Shown here: in pieces, positions 34,801 to 43,105 of the stretch | How the letters are laid out: every line of letters begins with the position of its first letter | How positions within the stretch are numbered: position 1 is the stretch's first letter | NCBI GenBank assembly: GCA_036821485.1 | Contig: DAISJM010000013.1 | Location: 1 to 64,000, forward strand | DNA length: 64,000 bases | Reading direction: 5' to 3' | Source of the DNA: DAISJM01 sp036821485 | Lineage (GTDB): Bacteria > Verrucomicrobiota > Kiritimatiellia > CAIQIC01 > JAGNIJ01 | Program-made: the position numbers and the translations under genes | Notes under the pieces: generated by a model | The model's input: the letters and a program-made list of their open reading frames with translations, nothing else | Database searches by the model: none | Told to the model about the DNA's origin: nothing

Positions 34801-34887
34801 GGCAATGCGGATGGTTCGGCGGTGTCGCTGACCGTCACCAATGAGCTTGGCAAGCGGTTCTACCGCAGCGGCGTGAAGCTGCCGTAA
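31822..34887 (+). CDS. Large secreted carbohydrate-binding-like repeat protein
   Basis: 1021 residues with a signal peptide (1-20, ending in MSQAQ). Four copies of a ~165-residue jelly-roll module resembling CBM4/9 are visible (from about residues 22, 193, 562 and 715), each with GFE/GTFE near the start, a W..W....W..R.G pattern, a G.YQDV/PV....G.Y.F..W..... strand pair, and D.....R.DDA-type ends. A ~190-residue insert of other beta structure lies between copies 2 and 3. Near the end is one calcium-type loop (DDDSDGNPNVNEYVADTDPL), then a C-terminal domain ending in FYRSGVKL, a style common in secreted PVC proteins. No catalytic motif seen. GTG start with AGGGGGA upstream; own promoter and terminator. 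Confidence 0.8.
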   Translation: MKKISLIALFLLAVTTMSQAQVLSNGTFEACTDEYNWTGTGWSTWGDFRNQSWASHTGNRGAFIPGWDTATGNGGLYQDVACSTTGTYTFSVWVLAEKGFNPTKFDIKLEYYAVNHSTVVQTETVVSNLASPRDGFWHQYYVTGVATSPSMAFIRPVIGLDWTTSTNSDAGTACMLDDAQIYQGSYTGVPLFGISGFEYDSWRGSEWAAVEEDGWSPETWANRTGSRGVGMEGWSWTTEEVVTNEMVVTTNIIVHAPTNIVNEMSRPVTMVGTGTYTFSCWMSREADFKMSNAQIRIEFFDTSRMTKVQADVVTNFLVPNDNWWREYYVVGVCTSPSVFEIRPVVQVTWDRITNDGSRGARIDDARFRRGSHAGSSFVTDWAYHGGMEDDPMMENVPGTNVGTFLQVNHTTRTNTFYALSSLQPLALYASEGDSAGVGLRTSWQRPDDSVWMNSDVPMTPIGNVEIPSSQQFHGLPGSGTTTAMLWRVALPQPTNASGSFYTNSIRIYYAPYLKATNGDVATDHKYMVMMNGDFTNNVDQAFAWKYADVDYYIDNYKPATVSVFTNGGFENPTPVAADLEGTAWYGWGDVGRETWAARSGGAGAVFRSWNSGSFGLYQDVATTTGGTFQFTGWVRMETGALPTRLEMKMQWFDKNGSLVQENVENVLTLFKKEDGDWSRVGVVGSCSSTNLDYVRLQLDGQYNSIVGGNAATRIDDLEFGPVAISLQNTGFEVGNWRDIRDWYGAPQWLVHIESWASRLGTNGAAFHGWEEDAARYEALLRQPVAASTTGSYVFTAWIKRETGFINLTNAKMRLEWYGGDYPNKVQADTEVTLSLPLDGAWYLYSVTGTCSDADLRFVQPVILAQWNMNPSADGRTIQIDDAVLLYTNLAGGETYTDGIPDSWLILHGLGTTNGVGAGDDDSDGNPNVNEYVADTDPLSALSSYSNAVEITSGRAVLIIMAGPPTTNSRRYEVYWKTNLLESGDWMPYGLNVPGNADGSAVSLTVTNELGKRFYRSGVKLP

Positions 34888-34907
34888 GTCGCATCGAAAT
34901 CATGAAA

Positions 34908-34940
34908 GCCCGCGGGGAGAAATCCCCGCGGGCTTTTTTT
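34908..34940 (+). terminator. Intrinsic terminator after the 1021-residue protein gene
   Basis: Perfect 10-base stem GCCCGCGGGG (34908-34917) with CCCCGCGGGC (34924-34933), loop agaaat, followed by seven T residues. It is 20 bases after the stop codon and closes the transcript of the secreted protein. Confidence 0.95.
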
Positions 34941-34984
34941 GTAGGTGCCGGAGGAGGACACGGCGTGACGGCAAGCCGCTGTAG

Positions 34985-35047
34985 GCCGACGCTGTGCGTC
35001 GGCGATTCAACGGCTGTTCCCCGGGACACCGTCCCAGCCTGAACAGC
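34985..35047. repeat. REP-like palindromes 3' of the RAYT gene
   Basis: GCCGACGC (34985-34992), loop tgt, GCGTCGGC (34996-35003) is a perfect hairpin. Next is a nested structure: GCTGTTC (35013-35019) and GAACAGC (35041-35047) enclosing GGGAC-acc-GTCCC (35023-35035). The first hairpin recurs on the other side of the transposase gene, as expected for REP elements mobilised by a REP-associated tyrosine transposase. Confidence 0.75.
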
Positions 35048-35065
35048 GTGGCGGAGGAAAAGGCT

Positions 35066-35518
35066 CTAGTCCCACGCGAGGACCTCGATCTCTCCTGCAA
35101 AGGGCCAATCCTTTGCCTCGGAAGCAAGGCCGGCTCGCACGGAGTTCTGAACGACATATTCCCATTTTGCCGAGTAGCTCTCTCCACTTCTCATGATGTG
35201 ATCGAAGAACCCGTCTTGCCAAAACGGACCCTGCTGGCCAGAGGCCTTCAGGTGTTTCGTGAGAAAGATCTTCAGGCTGCCAACCCATCTGGAGACAGCT
35301 TGTGATCCTGCCGCCGACACGAAGACATGAAGATGGTCAGGCATCAGAATGTATCGCCCCACCCAAACGGCCGCCCTTTCCGGAGACGATTTGCAGAAAG
35401 ACAAGAAGGTCTCATGGGTGATGTGTCTATTGAACGCAGGCCGCCGCCCTGAAGCGCACAGCGTCAGGAAGAACAACGGTCGATGGCGTTTCGTGTGAAC
35501 GATTTTGATACGTCTCAA
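35066..35518 (-). CDS. REP-associated tyrosine transposase (IS200-like Y1 domain)
   Basis: 150-residue single-domain Y1 (HuH) transposase of the RAYT group. The metal-binding HUH motif is HLH at 62-64 in MPDHLHVFV, and the catalytic tyrosine is Y121 in KWEYVVQNSVRAGL. WQDGFFDHIMRSGESY is also typical of RAYTs. These proteins cut and join single-stranded DNA at REP hairpins; they are single-copy domesticated relatives of IS200/IS605. REP-like palindromes sit on both sides. The gene appears intact. Confidence 0.9.
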   Translation of the reverse strand: MRRIKIVHTKRHRPLFFLTLCASGRRPAFNRHITHETFLSFCKSSPERAAVWVGRYILMPDHLHVFVSAAGSQAVSRWVGSLKIFLTKHLKASGQQGPFWQDGFFDHIMRSGESYSAKWEYVVQNSVRAGLASEAKDWPFAGEIEVLAWD

Positions 35519-35590
35519 TCGTCTTGGAAGATGGTTCGTCGTCTTGTTGTGTGCGCGCGCAGTGCGTTGTCGGTCTGATCGGTAGCTTGC

Positions 35591-35659
35591 GCCGGGGCAT
35601 AGCCCCGGCCTACAAACGGCATGACGACAGGTTCCTACGGGCCGACGCTGTGCGTCGAC
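35591..35659. repeat. REP-like palindromes 5' of the RAYT gene
   Basis: Two hairpins: GCCGGGGC (35591-35598), loop ata, GCCCCGGC (35602-35609); and GCCGACGC (35641-35648), loop tgt, GCGTCGAC (35652-35659, one mismatch). The second repeats the hairpin at 34985-35003. The two types share the frame GCCG-nn-GC / GC-nn-CGGC with compensatory changes at the middle pairs, which argues for selection on the fold. Confidence 0.75.
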
Positions 35660-35692
35660 GGAGTTCCCCTCAAACTGGAATTGGCTCTGGAG

Positions 35693-38600
35693 CTACTGCG
35701 CCCACTCGGCGATGATCTCGCGTGCGGAGCTGTTGAGCGTGCAGCCCTTGTCGTTGAACTCGGTCCACCGGTAGCCGTCGACGATGACGCTGGTGGGCGT
35801 GCCGGCGACGGGCCAACGGACTTCGATGCCTGCGGGCGGATTGAAGGTGCCGTTCAGTTTCATGGTGAGCGTGCGCCCTGCAAGCCGCGCGCTCATGTTC
35901 AGGCTGCCAAAGTATGTGGGGAAGTTCTCCACCTTGATGCCACCGCGTTCACGGACCCATTTTTCAGGGACGCCATCCAGCAGAATGGCCTTTCCGTTTC
36001 GCTCGGCCACGATCATGTCGCGCACCGCGTTGACGAGACTTGAACCGACCCATGTGTGAGGCATGTCGCCGATGTAGCTGCCCATGCGGTAGTCGCCCAA
36101 CACGACTTCGGCCAGGTGGTTCCACGCGAGGGGCCGACGGCAATCCATGAGGTAATTCAGCAGGAACAGGGCGCGATCTTTCTGTCCGAGGTCGAGGAAG
36201 GCGCTGATGTTGCGCGCTTCGTAGGGCGTGTAGTTGCCGCGCCAGCCCGGCTCGCGGCGTTGGACAACGTCAGCGTAGTATCGGTCGTAGGTGCGCAGCA
36301 GTTCGTTCGTCGGGAGCAGGTCGCCCTCGCCGCAGGGGAAGAAGGCGATGGTGGTGGACGAGGCGTCCATGTCGCCCTTCTCGGCGCACCCGGGAATGAA
36401 ATCGATCTTCTTGAAGGCAATGGTCTTCTCGATGGAAGCCCTCACGGAGTCGCGGAGCAGGCCGTATTGCTTCTCCGCCCACGCTGCGGTTTCCTGGTCG
36501 CCCAGCAGCGTTGCGGCCTCCTGGCCATCCTTCCATCCCTTGAGCGCAAAGAAGTCGTCCCAGTAGCTGTGCATCGGCGGAGAGTAGCCCTCGTGGCTGA
36601 TGGATTTCGGCAGAATGCCGGCAAAGCGCTCGGGCGCAGGCAGCTCCGCCATGTAATTGGGTGCCAAGGTCTGCTCGCGGAGCTTCACGAGATATTCCAG
36701 TGCGAGCTTGATCTTGGGATAGTATTTCTTGAGGAAATCGCGATCGCCGGTGAAGCGGTAGTACTCCATGATGGCGAACACAAACTCGCCCTGGCTGTCG
36801 TACTCGAGATTGGAGCCGAAGCCGGTGTTGAGCGTGCCGTCGTTGTTCAGGATAGGCGGGACGAGGCCGTCGGGCTGCACCCGGGCCGCATACCAGTCAA
36901 TGTATTCGCGAACGGGTTCGACAAGGCCCATGCGCAGCATGGAGGCGCAGGTAAGGGCACCGTCGCGGATCCAGCAACGCTTGTAGTTACGCGAGCCGGG
37001 TTGAATCGCGGGTCCGTCGCGGTTGATCAGGATGTAGGCCATCTGCGACTTGAGCGTGTTGGCGATATCGCGGTCGCCGAGTTGCAGCACGACCTTGTCG
37101 ATTTCGTTGACCCAGAAATGGTGCATGTTCTGAAGGTGCGCCGTGAAGGCATCGGAAGGCGAGGGGTAGAGATCGCTCATGCCGCGGCGCATGAATCCCT
37201 GGATACGCTGTCGATTGTTGAACAGCGGCATCGCGACCACCACGTCCTTCTGTCCGCCCGGCGGCAGGGAGAAATCGAACGCCATGGCGCCGGAAAGCTG
37301 GTCGCCCGCATTCTCCATCTTCTGTGCCGCGGGCAACTGGCCCCGCGCCAGTTCGCGCACGACATCGCCCTGTTCAAACGGTCGCGCACCAAACGCGTCG
37401 GGAGGTGTGAGTGCGACGAACATGTCCTGCCCGTTGACGCGGACGCCGCCGCCTTCCTGCAACTTGGCGTACTCCAGCGAGCGGATGGGCGAGAGGCCAC
37501 CGTATTGCCAGGGAGGATTGACCTGGACGGGCCGGACGGCGAGGAAGAACCGACCGTCTTTCGGCGACCGTGATTCGTTGAGAAGGCGGTAGCGCGCCAT
37601 AATGAGGGAATCGTCGGTGCCACCCCAAGCCATGGCTTCGATCGTCAGCTTGAGTCCGCCGAGGTCCCACGTGACGGAGGGCTGGGGGATGTATCCGTCA
37701 TCCAGTGCCTGTGTCAGGGTCTTGGCATCGAGGGCGGAGCGCAATTCACCGTCCGTGAAGACGTAGGGCATGAGGCTGGGGCTGCCAGCGGACGGTTCAA
37801 TATTTCCGTATTCGTCGATCAGCGCTTCCTTGTGGTCGCCGGGCAGACCGACGACAGTCCAGTAGACCTGCTGCCTGCGCAACTGCAGCGGGTACCATCC
37901 AGCCGGCGCCTTTTCTGCGGCAATCTCATATTGGGCGGCGGGCGAAAGGTTCTCGTCCGGCCCGCGCAGCGAGATTTCGCGGATCTCAGGTGGCAGGGCG
38001 GGGTTGGCCAGCGTCTTGATATCGAGCCGCAGATACCGGGCCATTGCCCGCGGATGAATGAAGAGATCGAAATTGCCGGTGGCCTCACTGATGTCACCCA
38101 TGCGCACCCACGTAGAACCATCGCGCGAGATATAGAAGTCGGCCTGCGTTGCGCGGTTTGTGCCCCACTCAACGCGGATGCCGCCGATGGCCTTTTCCTG
38201 TCGCAGGTCCGCCTGGATGGATACGGGACCGGGAGCTGCCCCGCGCCATGAGGTGTCGAGTCGGCCGTCGAACATGCGGGAGGCATTGCTGCCGGATGCG
38301 GCAGGTGCTTCGGCGATGACGGATTCCGAGGGGCCCTTCAGATTCACTTCAAAGATGGAGTAGCCCCAGCCCGTTGCGCGGCGGGTGCCGACGATCTTGA
38401 CGAAGCGGACAAGCGCAGGCTGGAAGTAGATCTCGTCGGTGCAGCCATCGCCCTTCGCGGTCTGGTAGAGATCGGTCCACGTTGTGCCGTCCAGAGAGCC
38501 CTGCACCGCATACTCATTCGCGTAGGCGGTTTCCCAGAGAATGGACAGGCCACAAAGCGTTGCCGGCTTGCCCAGATCAATTTGAAGCCACTGTGGGTCA

Positions 38601-38896
38601 GCGCTGGGGCTGCTCCACCGCGTGTCCGTCTTGCCGTCGCACGCGAGGGGGCCTTCGTAGCCTTCCTCTTGAATGGCGGACGCGGTGACAGACCATGTTG
38701 ACCGATCGGGGATATCGATGAGTGCAATGGGTTCGGGCTTGGGCGCCAGCTCGACAGCGGGAGGGGGTTCTGTGGTTGGTGGCACCGATGGCTCCGGGGC
38801 GATACGGCACCCCGAGATTCCGGCAAGAACAGGCAGCAATATCCCAATGAGAACGGTTGCAGAACGGGCTGAACTGAAACTTCTACTGATAATCAT
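35693..38896 (-). CDS. Lipoprotein with two discoidin domains and a six-hairpin glycosidase-like domain
   Basis: 1067 residues; lipoprotein signal LAGISGC with C30. A first F5/8 type C domain (about 60-180: LACDGKTDTRWSSPSADPQWLQIDLG ... SIFEVNLKG) and a second, weaker one (about 185-310) are followed by a beta-sandwich region and an alpha/alpha-barrel (about 600-960) with AYILINRDGPAIQPGSRNY, CWIRDGALTCASMLR, EYDSQGEFVFAIMEYYRFTGD, PPMHSYWDDFFALKGWKDG and GDMPHTWVGSSLVNAVRD. This is the six-hairpin clan seen in glucoamylase, debranching and related hydrolases; the W-I-R-D-G and HSYWDD motifs may hold catalytic acids. Start 38896 has GAGGTG upstream and a consensus promoter. A paralog lies at 59606-62560. 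Confidence 0.85.
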   Translation of the reverse strand: MIISRSFSSARSATVLIGILLPVLAGISGCRIAPEPSVPPTTEPPPAVELAPKPEPIALIDIPDRSTWSVTASAIQEEGYEGPLACDGKTDTRWSSPSADPQWLQIDLGKPATLCGLSILWETAYANEYAVQGSLDGTTWTDLYQTAKGDGCTDEIYFQPALVRFVKIVGTRRATGWGYSIFEVNLKGPSESVIAEAPAASGSNASRMFDGRLDTSWRGAAPGPVSIQADLRQEKAIGGIRVEWGTNRATQADFYISRDGSTWVRMGDISEATGNFDLFIHPRAMARYLRLDIKTLANPALPPEIREISLRGPDENLSPAAQYEIAAEKAPAGWYPLQLRRQQVYWTVVGLPGDHKEALIDEYGNIEPSAGSPSLMPYVFTDGELRSALDAKTLTQALDDGYIPQPSVTWDLGGLKLTIEAMAWGGTDDSLIMARYRLLNESRSPKDGRFFLAVRPVQVNPPWQYGGLSPIRSLEYAKLQEGGGVRVNGQDMFVALTPPDAFGARPFEQGDVVRELARGQLPAAQKMENAGDQLSGAMAFDFSLPPGGQKDVVVAMPLFNNRQRIQGFMRRGMSDLYPSPSDAFTAHLQNMHHFWVNEIDKVVLQLGDRDIANTLKSQMAYILINRDGPAIQPGSRNYKRCWIRDGALTCASMLRMGLVEPVREYIDWYAARVQPDGLVPPILNNDGTLNTGFGSNLEYDSQGEFVFAIMEYYRFTGDRDFLKKYYPKIKLALEYLVKLREQTLAPNYMAELPAPERFAGILPKSISHEGYSPPMHSYWDDFFALKGWKDGQEAATLLGDQETAAWAEKQYGLLRDSVRASIEKTIAFKKIDFIPGCAEKGDMDASSTTIAFFPCGEGDLLPTNELLRTYDRYYADVVQRREPGWRGNYTPYEARNISAFLDLGQKDRALFLLNYLMDCRRPLAWNHLAEVVLGDYRMGSYIGDMPHTWVGSSLVNAVRDMIVAERNGKAILLDGVPEKWVRERGGIKVENFPTYFGSLNMSARLAGRTLTMKLNGTFNPPAGIEVRWPVAGTPTSVIVDGYRWTEFNDKGCTLNSSAREIIAEWAQ

Positions 38897-39206
38897 GTGA
38901 CACCTCGTTGAAGGCGGGATGCTAGCGTGCCTGTCGTACAAGTGTCAACACACCCGCGCGGAGGAGTATCTGTTACCGGGAGTTTATTCGATTTGGCCCT
39001 TAACGGGTGCCGGGTCGTCGGGTAATTCATTAGTCCAGATTGTTTCCAATAGATGTTTCCTGTTTTCCGACGATGTTCTGAAGGTTGAACCGGGCTGACG
39101 AGGGGGAAGAATAGGGAACGTGTGTGCTCTGTTGCAGTGGACCGTTCGGACAACTGAAACAAAGAGCCGGTTGTATCAGGCTTGAGGGAAGATAGGCCGT
39201 ATTTTT
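38897..39206. promoter_or_regulatory. Divergent intergenic region with consensus promoter on the minus strand
   Basis: This 310-base gap separates two divergent genes. On the minus strand TTGACA (38948-38943) and TAGCAT (38924-38919) are 18 bases apart and would drive the discoidin lipoprotein gene with a ~20-base leader. For the plus-strand gene no clear -35/-10 pair was found; the stretch before its ATG (39150-39206) is moderately AT-rich with TTTTTATG at the start. Nothing else coding or structured was recognised. Confidence 0.6.
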
Positions 39207-40319
39207 ATGCGTTTGAGTGGGAGCGGTACCAAACAATTGCAGTGGCTGGTCGTTATACTGGCGCTTGCCGCCGGCTGCAGTGACCGGGTGCCTCAGCCAT
39301 CGACGGCCGAGCCCGGCGAGCGCGTGCTCCGCCTCTACAATTGGGAAGAGTACATCGACCCAGCCGTGCTGACCGGCTTTGCTGCGCGCACCGGAATTCG
39401 CATCGAGTACCAGGAGTTTGCCACGCAAGACGACCTCACCGGCAGCCTGCGCTCCGACCCGTCGCGCTACGACCTCATCGTTGTCGACGAAAGCGTCATC
39501 CAATCGCTCACTGATCTCAAACTCCTGCGGCCGTTCGACACGACACGGCTTCAGGGTTTGCGGCGGATCGATCCGGTGCATCTGGCGGGGTCGGCCGTGA
39601 ACGGCGAACGCTATGCCGTGCCCTACCTGTGGGGCACCACGCTGCTGGCCTATCGCAAAGACAAGGTCGGGGAGCCGCCGCGGAGTTGGGCCGGGCTTTG
39701 GGACCCCCGCTTTGCGGGCCATGTCATGATGCTTCCCGATGCGCAGGAGATGTTCGGCATCGCTGCCCTGTTGCTTGGCTATCCCATGAACACGCGCGAG
39801 GCCCAGCACCTGAAGGCCATTCGTGCAAAGCTTGTGGAACAGGCGCCGCTGATTTGCGACTATGCCGATACGCTGACCATCCAGGAGGCACTGCTGCGTG
39901 GCGACTGCTGGGTGGCCTGTATTTACAGTGGCGATGCCGCCAAGGCCGCTCGCGAGGATGACCGCATCGGCTACGTCGTTCCCGACGAAGGTGCGCCCCT
40001 GTGGATCGATTGCTTCGCCATCCCTCGTGATGCGGAGCACGTCGAGGAGGCGCATGAATTCGTGGATTACATGCTTGAGCCCGCCGTGGCCGCGCGCAAT
40101 GCCAACTACCTGCACTATGCCACGCCCAATACGGCTGCATTGCCGATGGTGGCGGGCGAACTGCGCGAGGATGCGGCCATCTTCCCGTCCACCGATGTGT
40201 TGGCGCGCTGCCAGTTCTTCACCAAACCCGATGCGGCGCTGCAGAAGTTTCACAACGAAACCCGCATGGAAATCCGGCACGTGCGCGAGAAGGCGGCAGG
40301 CACAGCGAAATCGGAGTAG
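39207..40319 (+). CDS. PotD/PotF-like polyamine-binding lipoprotein
   Basis: 370 residues with lipobox LALAAGC (C24). The mature N-terminus VLRLYNWEEYIDPAVLTGF is the signature of spermidine/putrescine-type periplasmic binding proteins, followed by YDLIVVDESVI, VPYLWGTTLLAYRKD and GAPLWIDCFAIPRDA, typical of the ligand cleft. No ABC permease or ATPase gene is nearby. Instead a hybrid sensor kinase begins 11 bases downstream, which suggests that this protein presents a ligand to the kinase rather than to a transporter. The ligand is not proven by sequence. Confidence 0.88.
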   Translation: MRLSGSGTKQLQWLVVILALAAGCSDRVPQPSTAEPGERVLRLYNWEEYIDPAVLTGFAARTGIRIEYQEFATQDDLTGSLRSDPSRYDLIVVDESVIQSLTDLKLLRPFDTTRLQGLRRIDPVHLAGSAVNGERYAVPYLWGTTLLAYRKDKVGEPPRSWAGLWDPRFAGHVMMLPDAQEMFGIAALLLGYPMNTREAQHLKAIRAKLVEQAPLICDYADTLTIQEALLRGDCWVACIYSGDAAKAAREDDRIGYVVPDEGAPLWIDCFAIPRDAEHVEEAHEFVDYMLEPAVAARNANYLHYATPNTAALPMVAGELREDAAIFPSTDVLARCQFFTKPDAALQKFHNETRMEIRHVREKAAGTAKSE

Positions 40320-40330
40320 GCGACCCTATC

Positions 40331-43015
40331 ATGAGTCAATCGACGCCAGGCATGCATATTCGGACGCGCGTGTTGCTCGTGTCGCTTGCCGTTGCCGTTC
40401 TGCCGCTGGCCACCATGTTCATCTTCACCCAGACCGTAATGCGCCGTTCCCTTGTGGCCGGTGAATATGGCCGCATGCAGGAGTTGACGGGCGAGGTCGC
40501 GCGCGAGATTGCGAATCTGATGTGGCATGCGAAGGCGGATGTCAACGTGCTCTCTGCCAATCCCGTGCTTACCGCTTCGCGTGCGAGCGTTGAGCAGCGC
40601 GAGAAGGAACTCAAGAAGATCCACGACTATTACAACATCTTTTCCGATATCACCCTCTACAGCACCGATGGCGACGTCGAAGTCTCTACGACCTACAGCT
40701 ATTGGGAAAGCGTGGAGAAAACCGATTGCTTCAAAAAGGCGCTCCGCGGGGAGCCCTCGGTGTCCTCGCCGGGCGGCATGCTCGGGATGACCGGCGTCTA
40801 CATCACCGTCTATGCGCCCGTGCGCGGGGAGGACGGCAAGGTGCAGAATGTCATCAGCGCGCGTGTATCCTTCCAGCGTGTGTGGGACATCACCGACAAC
40901 GTCCGCGTGGGGCACAAGGGATTCTTCGCGCTGGTCGATGCGCACGGCAACCTGCTGGCGTATCCTGATCGCGGCCGGATATTCAGCCGGTTTGACTCCT
41001 CGAGGCCGGTCTCCTTCTGGAGCGAGCGTGGTACCGGTGTCGCCATGACGCCGGAGGGCAAGCGCTATGCCTTTGCCGCGCGCGTGCTGACGGCGGAGGA
41101 GACGCGCACCGGGCAAGCCTGGCTGCTGCTGTCCGTTCTGCCCTATTCCGAAATGCTGGCCGTGATGCGCACCGAGAACACGGTCTACCTTGGCGTGGCA
41201 GCGTTCGCGCTGGCGATGGTATACCTGACGGGCGTTTTCCTGAGCCGCAGGATGTCCGGGCCGATTGTCGATGCGTCCGCGGCTGCCCAGCGGGTCTCCC
41301 GCGGCGATCTCACCGCCGTGGTTCCCGAGTCGGGTCCGTGGGAAATTCAACAGATGGCCAAGGCCTTCAACAGCATGGTCCACGAGGTCCGCGAGCATCG
41401 CGACCGGCTGGAGGGTTTGGTCGAACAGCGTACAGCGAAGCTGCGCGAGTCGCAGGATCAGCTTGAGGAAATCACCGCGCACCTGCGCGCCGCCTATGAA
41501 TCCATTATCGACGGTATCCTGATGGTCGAATGGCCGTCAGGGCGGATCATGACGGCCAACCAGCGCTTCGCGGGGTTCTTCGGTCTCTCGCCGGAGGAGT
41601 TGCTGGGCAAGACGTGCGACGACGTCGGAAAGATGATCAGCGGCAGGTTTGTTGAGCCGCGCGAGAACGCGTTCCGCTGTTCTCATTTCCGCCAGCACCC
41701 CGAGGAGGTTGGGCTGGAGGAATGGGAACTGTCCAAGCCGCACCGAATGACGCTCTCGGTCTATTCTGCGCCGGTCACCGGCATGAAGGGCAAGGTGTTC
41801 GCGCGGCTGTGGATGTTCCGCGACCTGACCCAGCAGCGCCAGCTTGAGGATGAGCTGCGGCAGGCGCAGAAGATGGAAGCCATCGGGCGTCTCGCCGGCG
41901 GCATCGCGCACGACTTCAACAATCTCCTGACCGGGATCCTTGGCAACATCTCCATGGCCGAAATGGAAGTGCCGAAGAACTGCGAAGCCTTCACCTATAT
42001 CGGCCTGGCGAAACAGGCTGGGCGGCGCGCCGGCGAACTGGTTACACAACTTCTCGGTTTCTCCCGCCGCAGTCGCCTGCAACTCAAGAAGACCGACCCC
42101 AACGAACTCCTGCACGAGGTCTCCGAATTGCTCCGTCACTCTATCGATCCTCGCGTCGAACTCCGGCTCGAACTGCAGCAGGATCTCTGGCTGAGTTCGC
42201 TTGATCCGACCCAGCTCCAGCAGGTGCTGATGAATCTCTGCGTTAACGCGGTCGACGCCATGCCCGGTGGCGGGCGGTTGACGCTGACCTCGCACAATGT
42301 TCACGTCGACAAGGATGAGGCCAAGCAATGGCTCGATGCCCGCGCGGGCGACTACGTCCGGCTCTCCGTCGAGGACATGGGGCATGGGATGACGCAGGAA
42401 GTCCAAGGCCATCTTTTCGAGCCGTTCTTTACGACCAAGGAACCGGGGAAAGGGACGGGGCTCGGGTTGGCCATGTCTTATGGCATCATCAAGCAGCATG
42501 GCGGCTGGATCACGTGCTACTCCGAGATCAATCGCGGCACGACGTTCGGCATCTATCTCCCGCGCGCCCGTGCGTCATCGGAGGAAACACATCCTGCCGT
42601 CAAGGAATCGCCGGTGCGCGGCGGCACTGAAACGGTGCTGATCGTCGACGACGAGGCGGCTGTGCGCGGCGTGATCCAGAGCATCCTCCGGCGCTATGGC
42701 TACAAGAGTGTGCTTGCCGCCAACGGCGAGGAAGCGCTCCAGATTCTCACCACGCACCACGACCAGCCCGATCTCATCCTCCTTGATCTGACCATGCCCA
42801 AGCTGTCAGGCCGCGACACATTCACCGGTATCCGCCGCATCACGTCCAACGTGCCGGTGATTATCTCCAGCGGCTATCCGGTGGACGTCGCCAGCTTCGA
42901 ACAGGAGATGGGTTACAAGGTTCACGGCTTCATCCAGAAGCCCTACGAAGCGGTGAATCTTGCGCGCACCGTCCGCGAGGTGCTCGACAAGTCGACGCCG
43001 CCGGCAGCCGCCTGA
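40331..43015 (+). CDS. Membrane hybrid histidine kinase (Cache-HAMP-PAS-HisKA-HATPase-REC)
   Basis: 894 residues: transmembrane helix 1 (about 14-34), periplasmic double-Cache sensor (about 40-290), transmembrane helix 2 (about 292-312), HAMP (about 313-365), a coiled coil, a PAS domain (about 380-500), HisKA with H527 in GGIAHDFNNLLTGIL, HATPase_c (NAVDAMPGGG, GKGTGLGLAM) and a C-terminal receiver (about 770-885) with phospho-acceptor D819 in LILLDLTMPKLSG. It is a hybrid kinase; no separate response regulator with an output domain is adjacent. The polyamine-type binding protein upstream and the Cache domain suggest small-molecule sensing in the periplasm. Confidence 0.93.
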   Translation: MSQSTPGMHIRTRVLLVSLAVAVLPLATMFIFTQTVMRRSLVAGEYGRMQELTGEVAREIANLMWHAKADVNVLSANPVLTASRASVEQREKELKKIHDYYNIFSDITLYSTDGDVEVSTTYSYWESVEKTDCFKKALRGEPSVSSPGGMLGMTGVYITVYAPVRGEDGKVQNVISARVSFQRVWDITDNVRVGHKGFFALVDAHGNLLAYPDRGRIFSRFDSSRPVSFWSERGTGVAMTPEGKRYAFAARVLTAEETRTGQAWLLLSVLPYSEMLAVMRTENTVYLGVAAFALAMVYLTGVFLSRRMSGPIVDASAAAQRVSRGDLTAVVPESGPWEIQQMAKAFNSMVHEVREHRDRLEGLVEQRTAKLRESQDQLEEITAHLRAAYESIIDGILMVEWPSGRIMTANQRFAGFFGLSPEELLGKTCDDVGKMISGRFVEPRENAFRCSHFRQHPEEVGLEEWELSKPHRMTLSVYSAPVTGMKGKVFARLWMFRDLTQQRQLEDELRQAQKMEAIGRLAGGIAHDFNNLLTGILGNISMAEMEVPKNCEAFTYIGLAKQAGRRAGELVTQLLGFSRRSRLQLKKTDPNELLHEVSELLRHSIDPRVELRLELQQDLWLSSLDPTQLQQVLMNLCVNAVDAMPGGGRLTLTSHNVHVDKDEAKQWLDARAGDYVRLSVEDMGHGMTQEVQGHLFEPFFTTKEPGKGTGLGLAMSYGIIKQHGGWITCYSEINRGTTFGIYLPRARASSEETHPAVKESPVRGGTETVLIVDDEAAVRGVIQSILRRYGYKSVLAANGEEALQILTTHHDQPDLILLDLTMPKLSGRDTFTGIRRITSNVPVIISSGYPVDVASFEQEMGYKVHGFIQKPYEAVNLARTVREVLDKSTPPAAA

Positions 43016-43105
43016 AACGTTGGAATCCCCGTTGGACTTCACCCGATTCCCGTGCTATATGCTTGGCCGGTTTGCGCCCAGAGCGGGCAGGAAGGATCCG
43101 GTATC

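Noticed and set aside
34985..35660. CRISPR-like repeats
   Set aside because: The repeats are hairpins of REP type flanking a transposase, not regularly spaced direct repeats with unique spacers.
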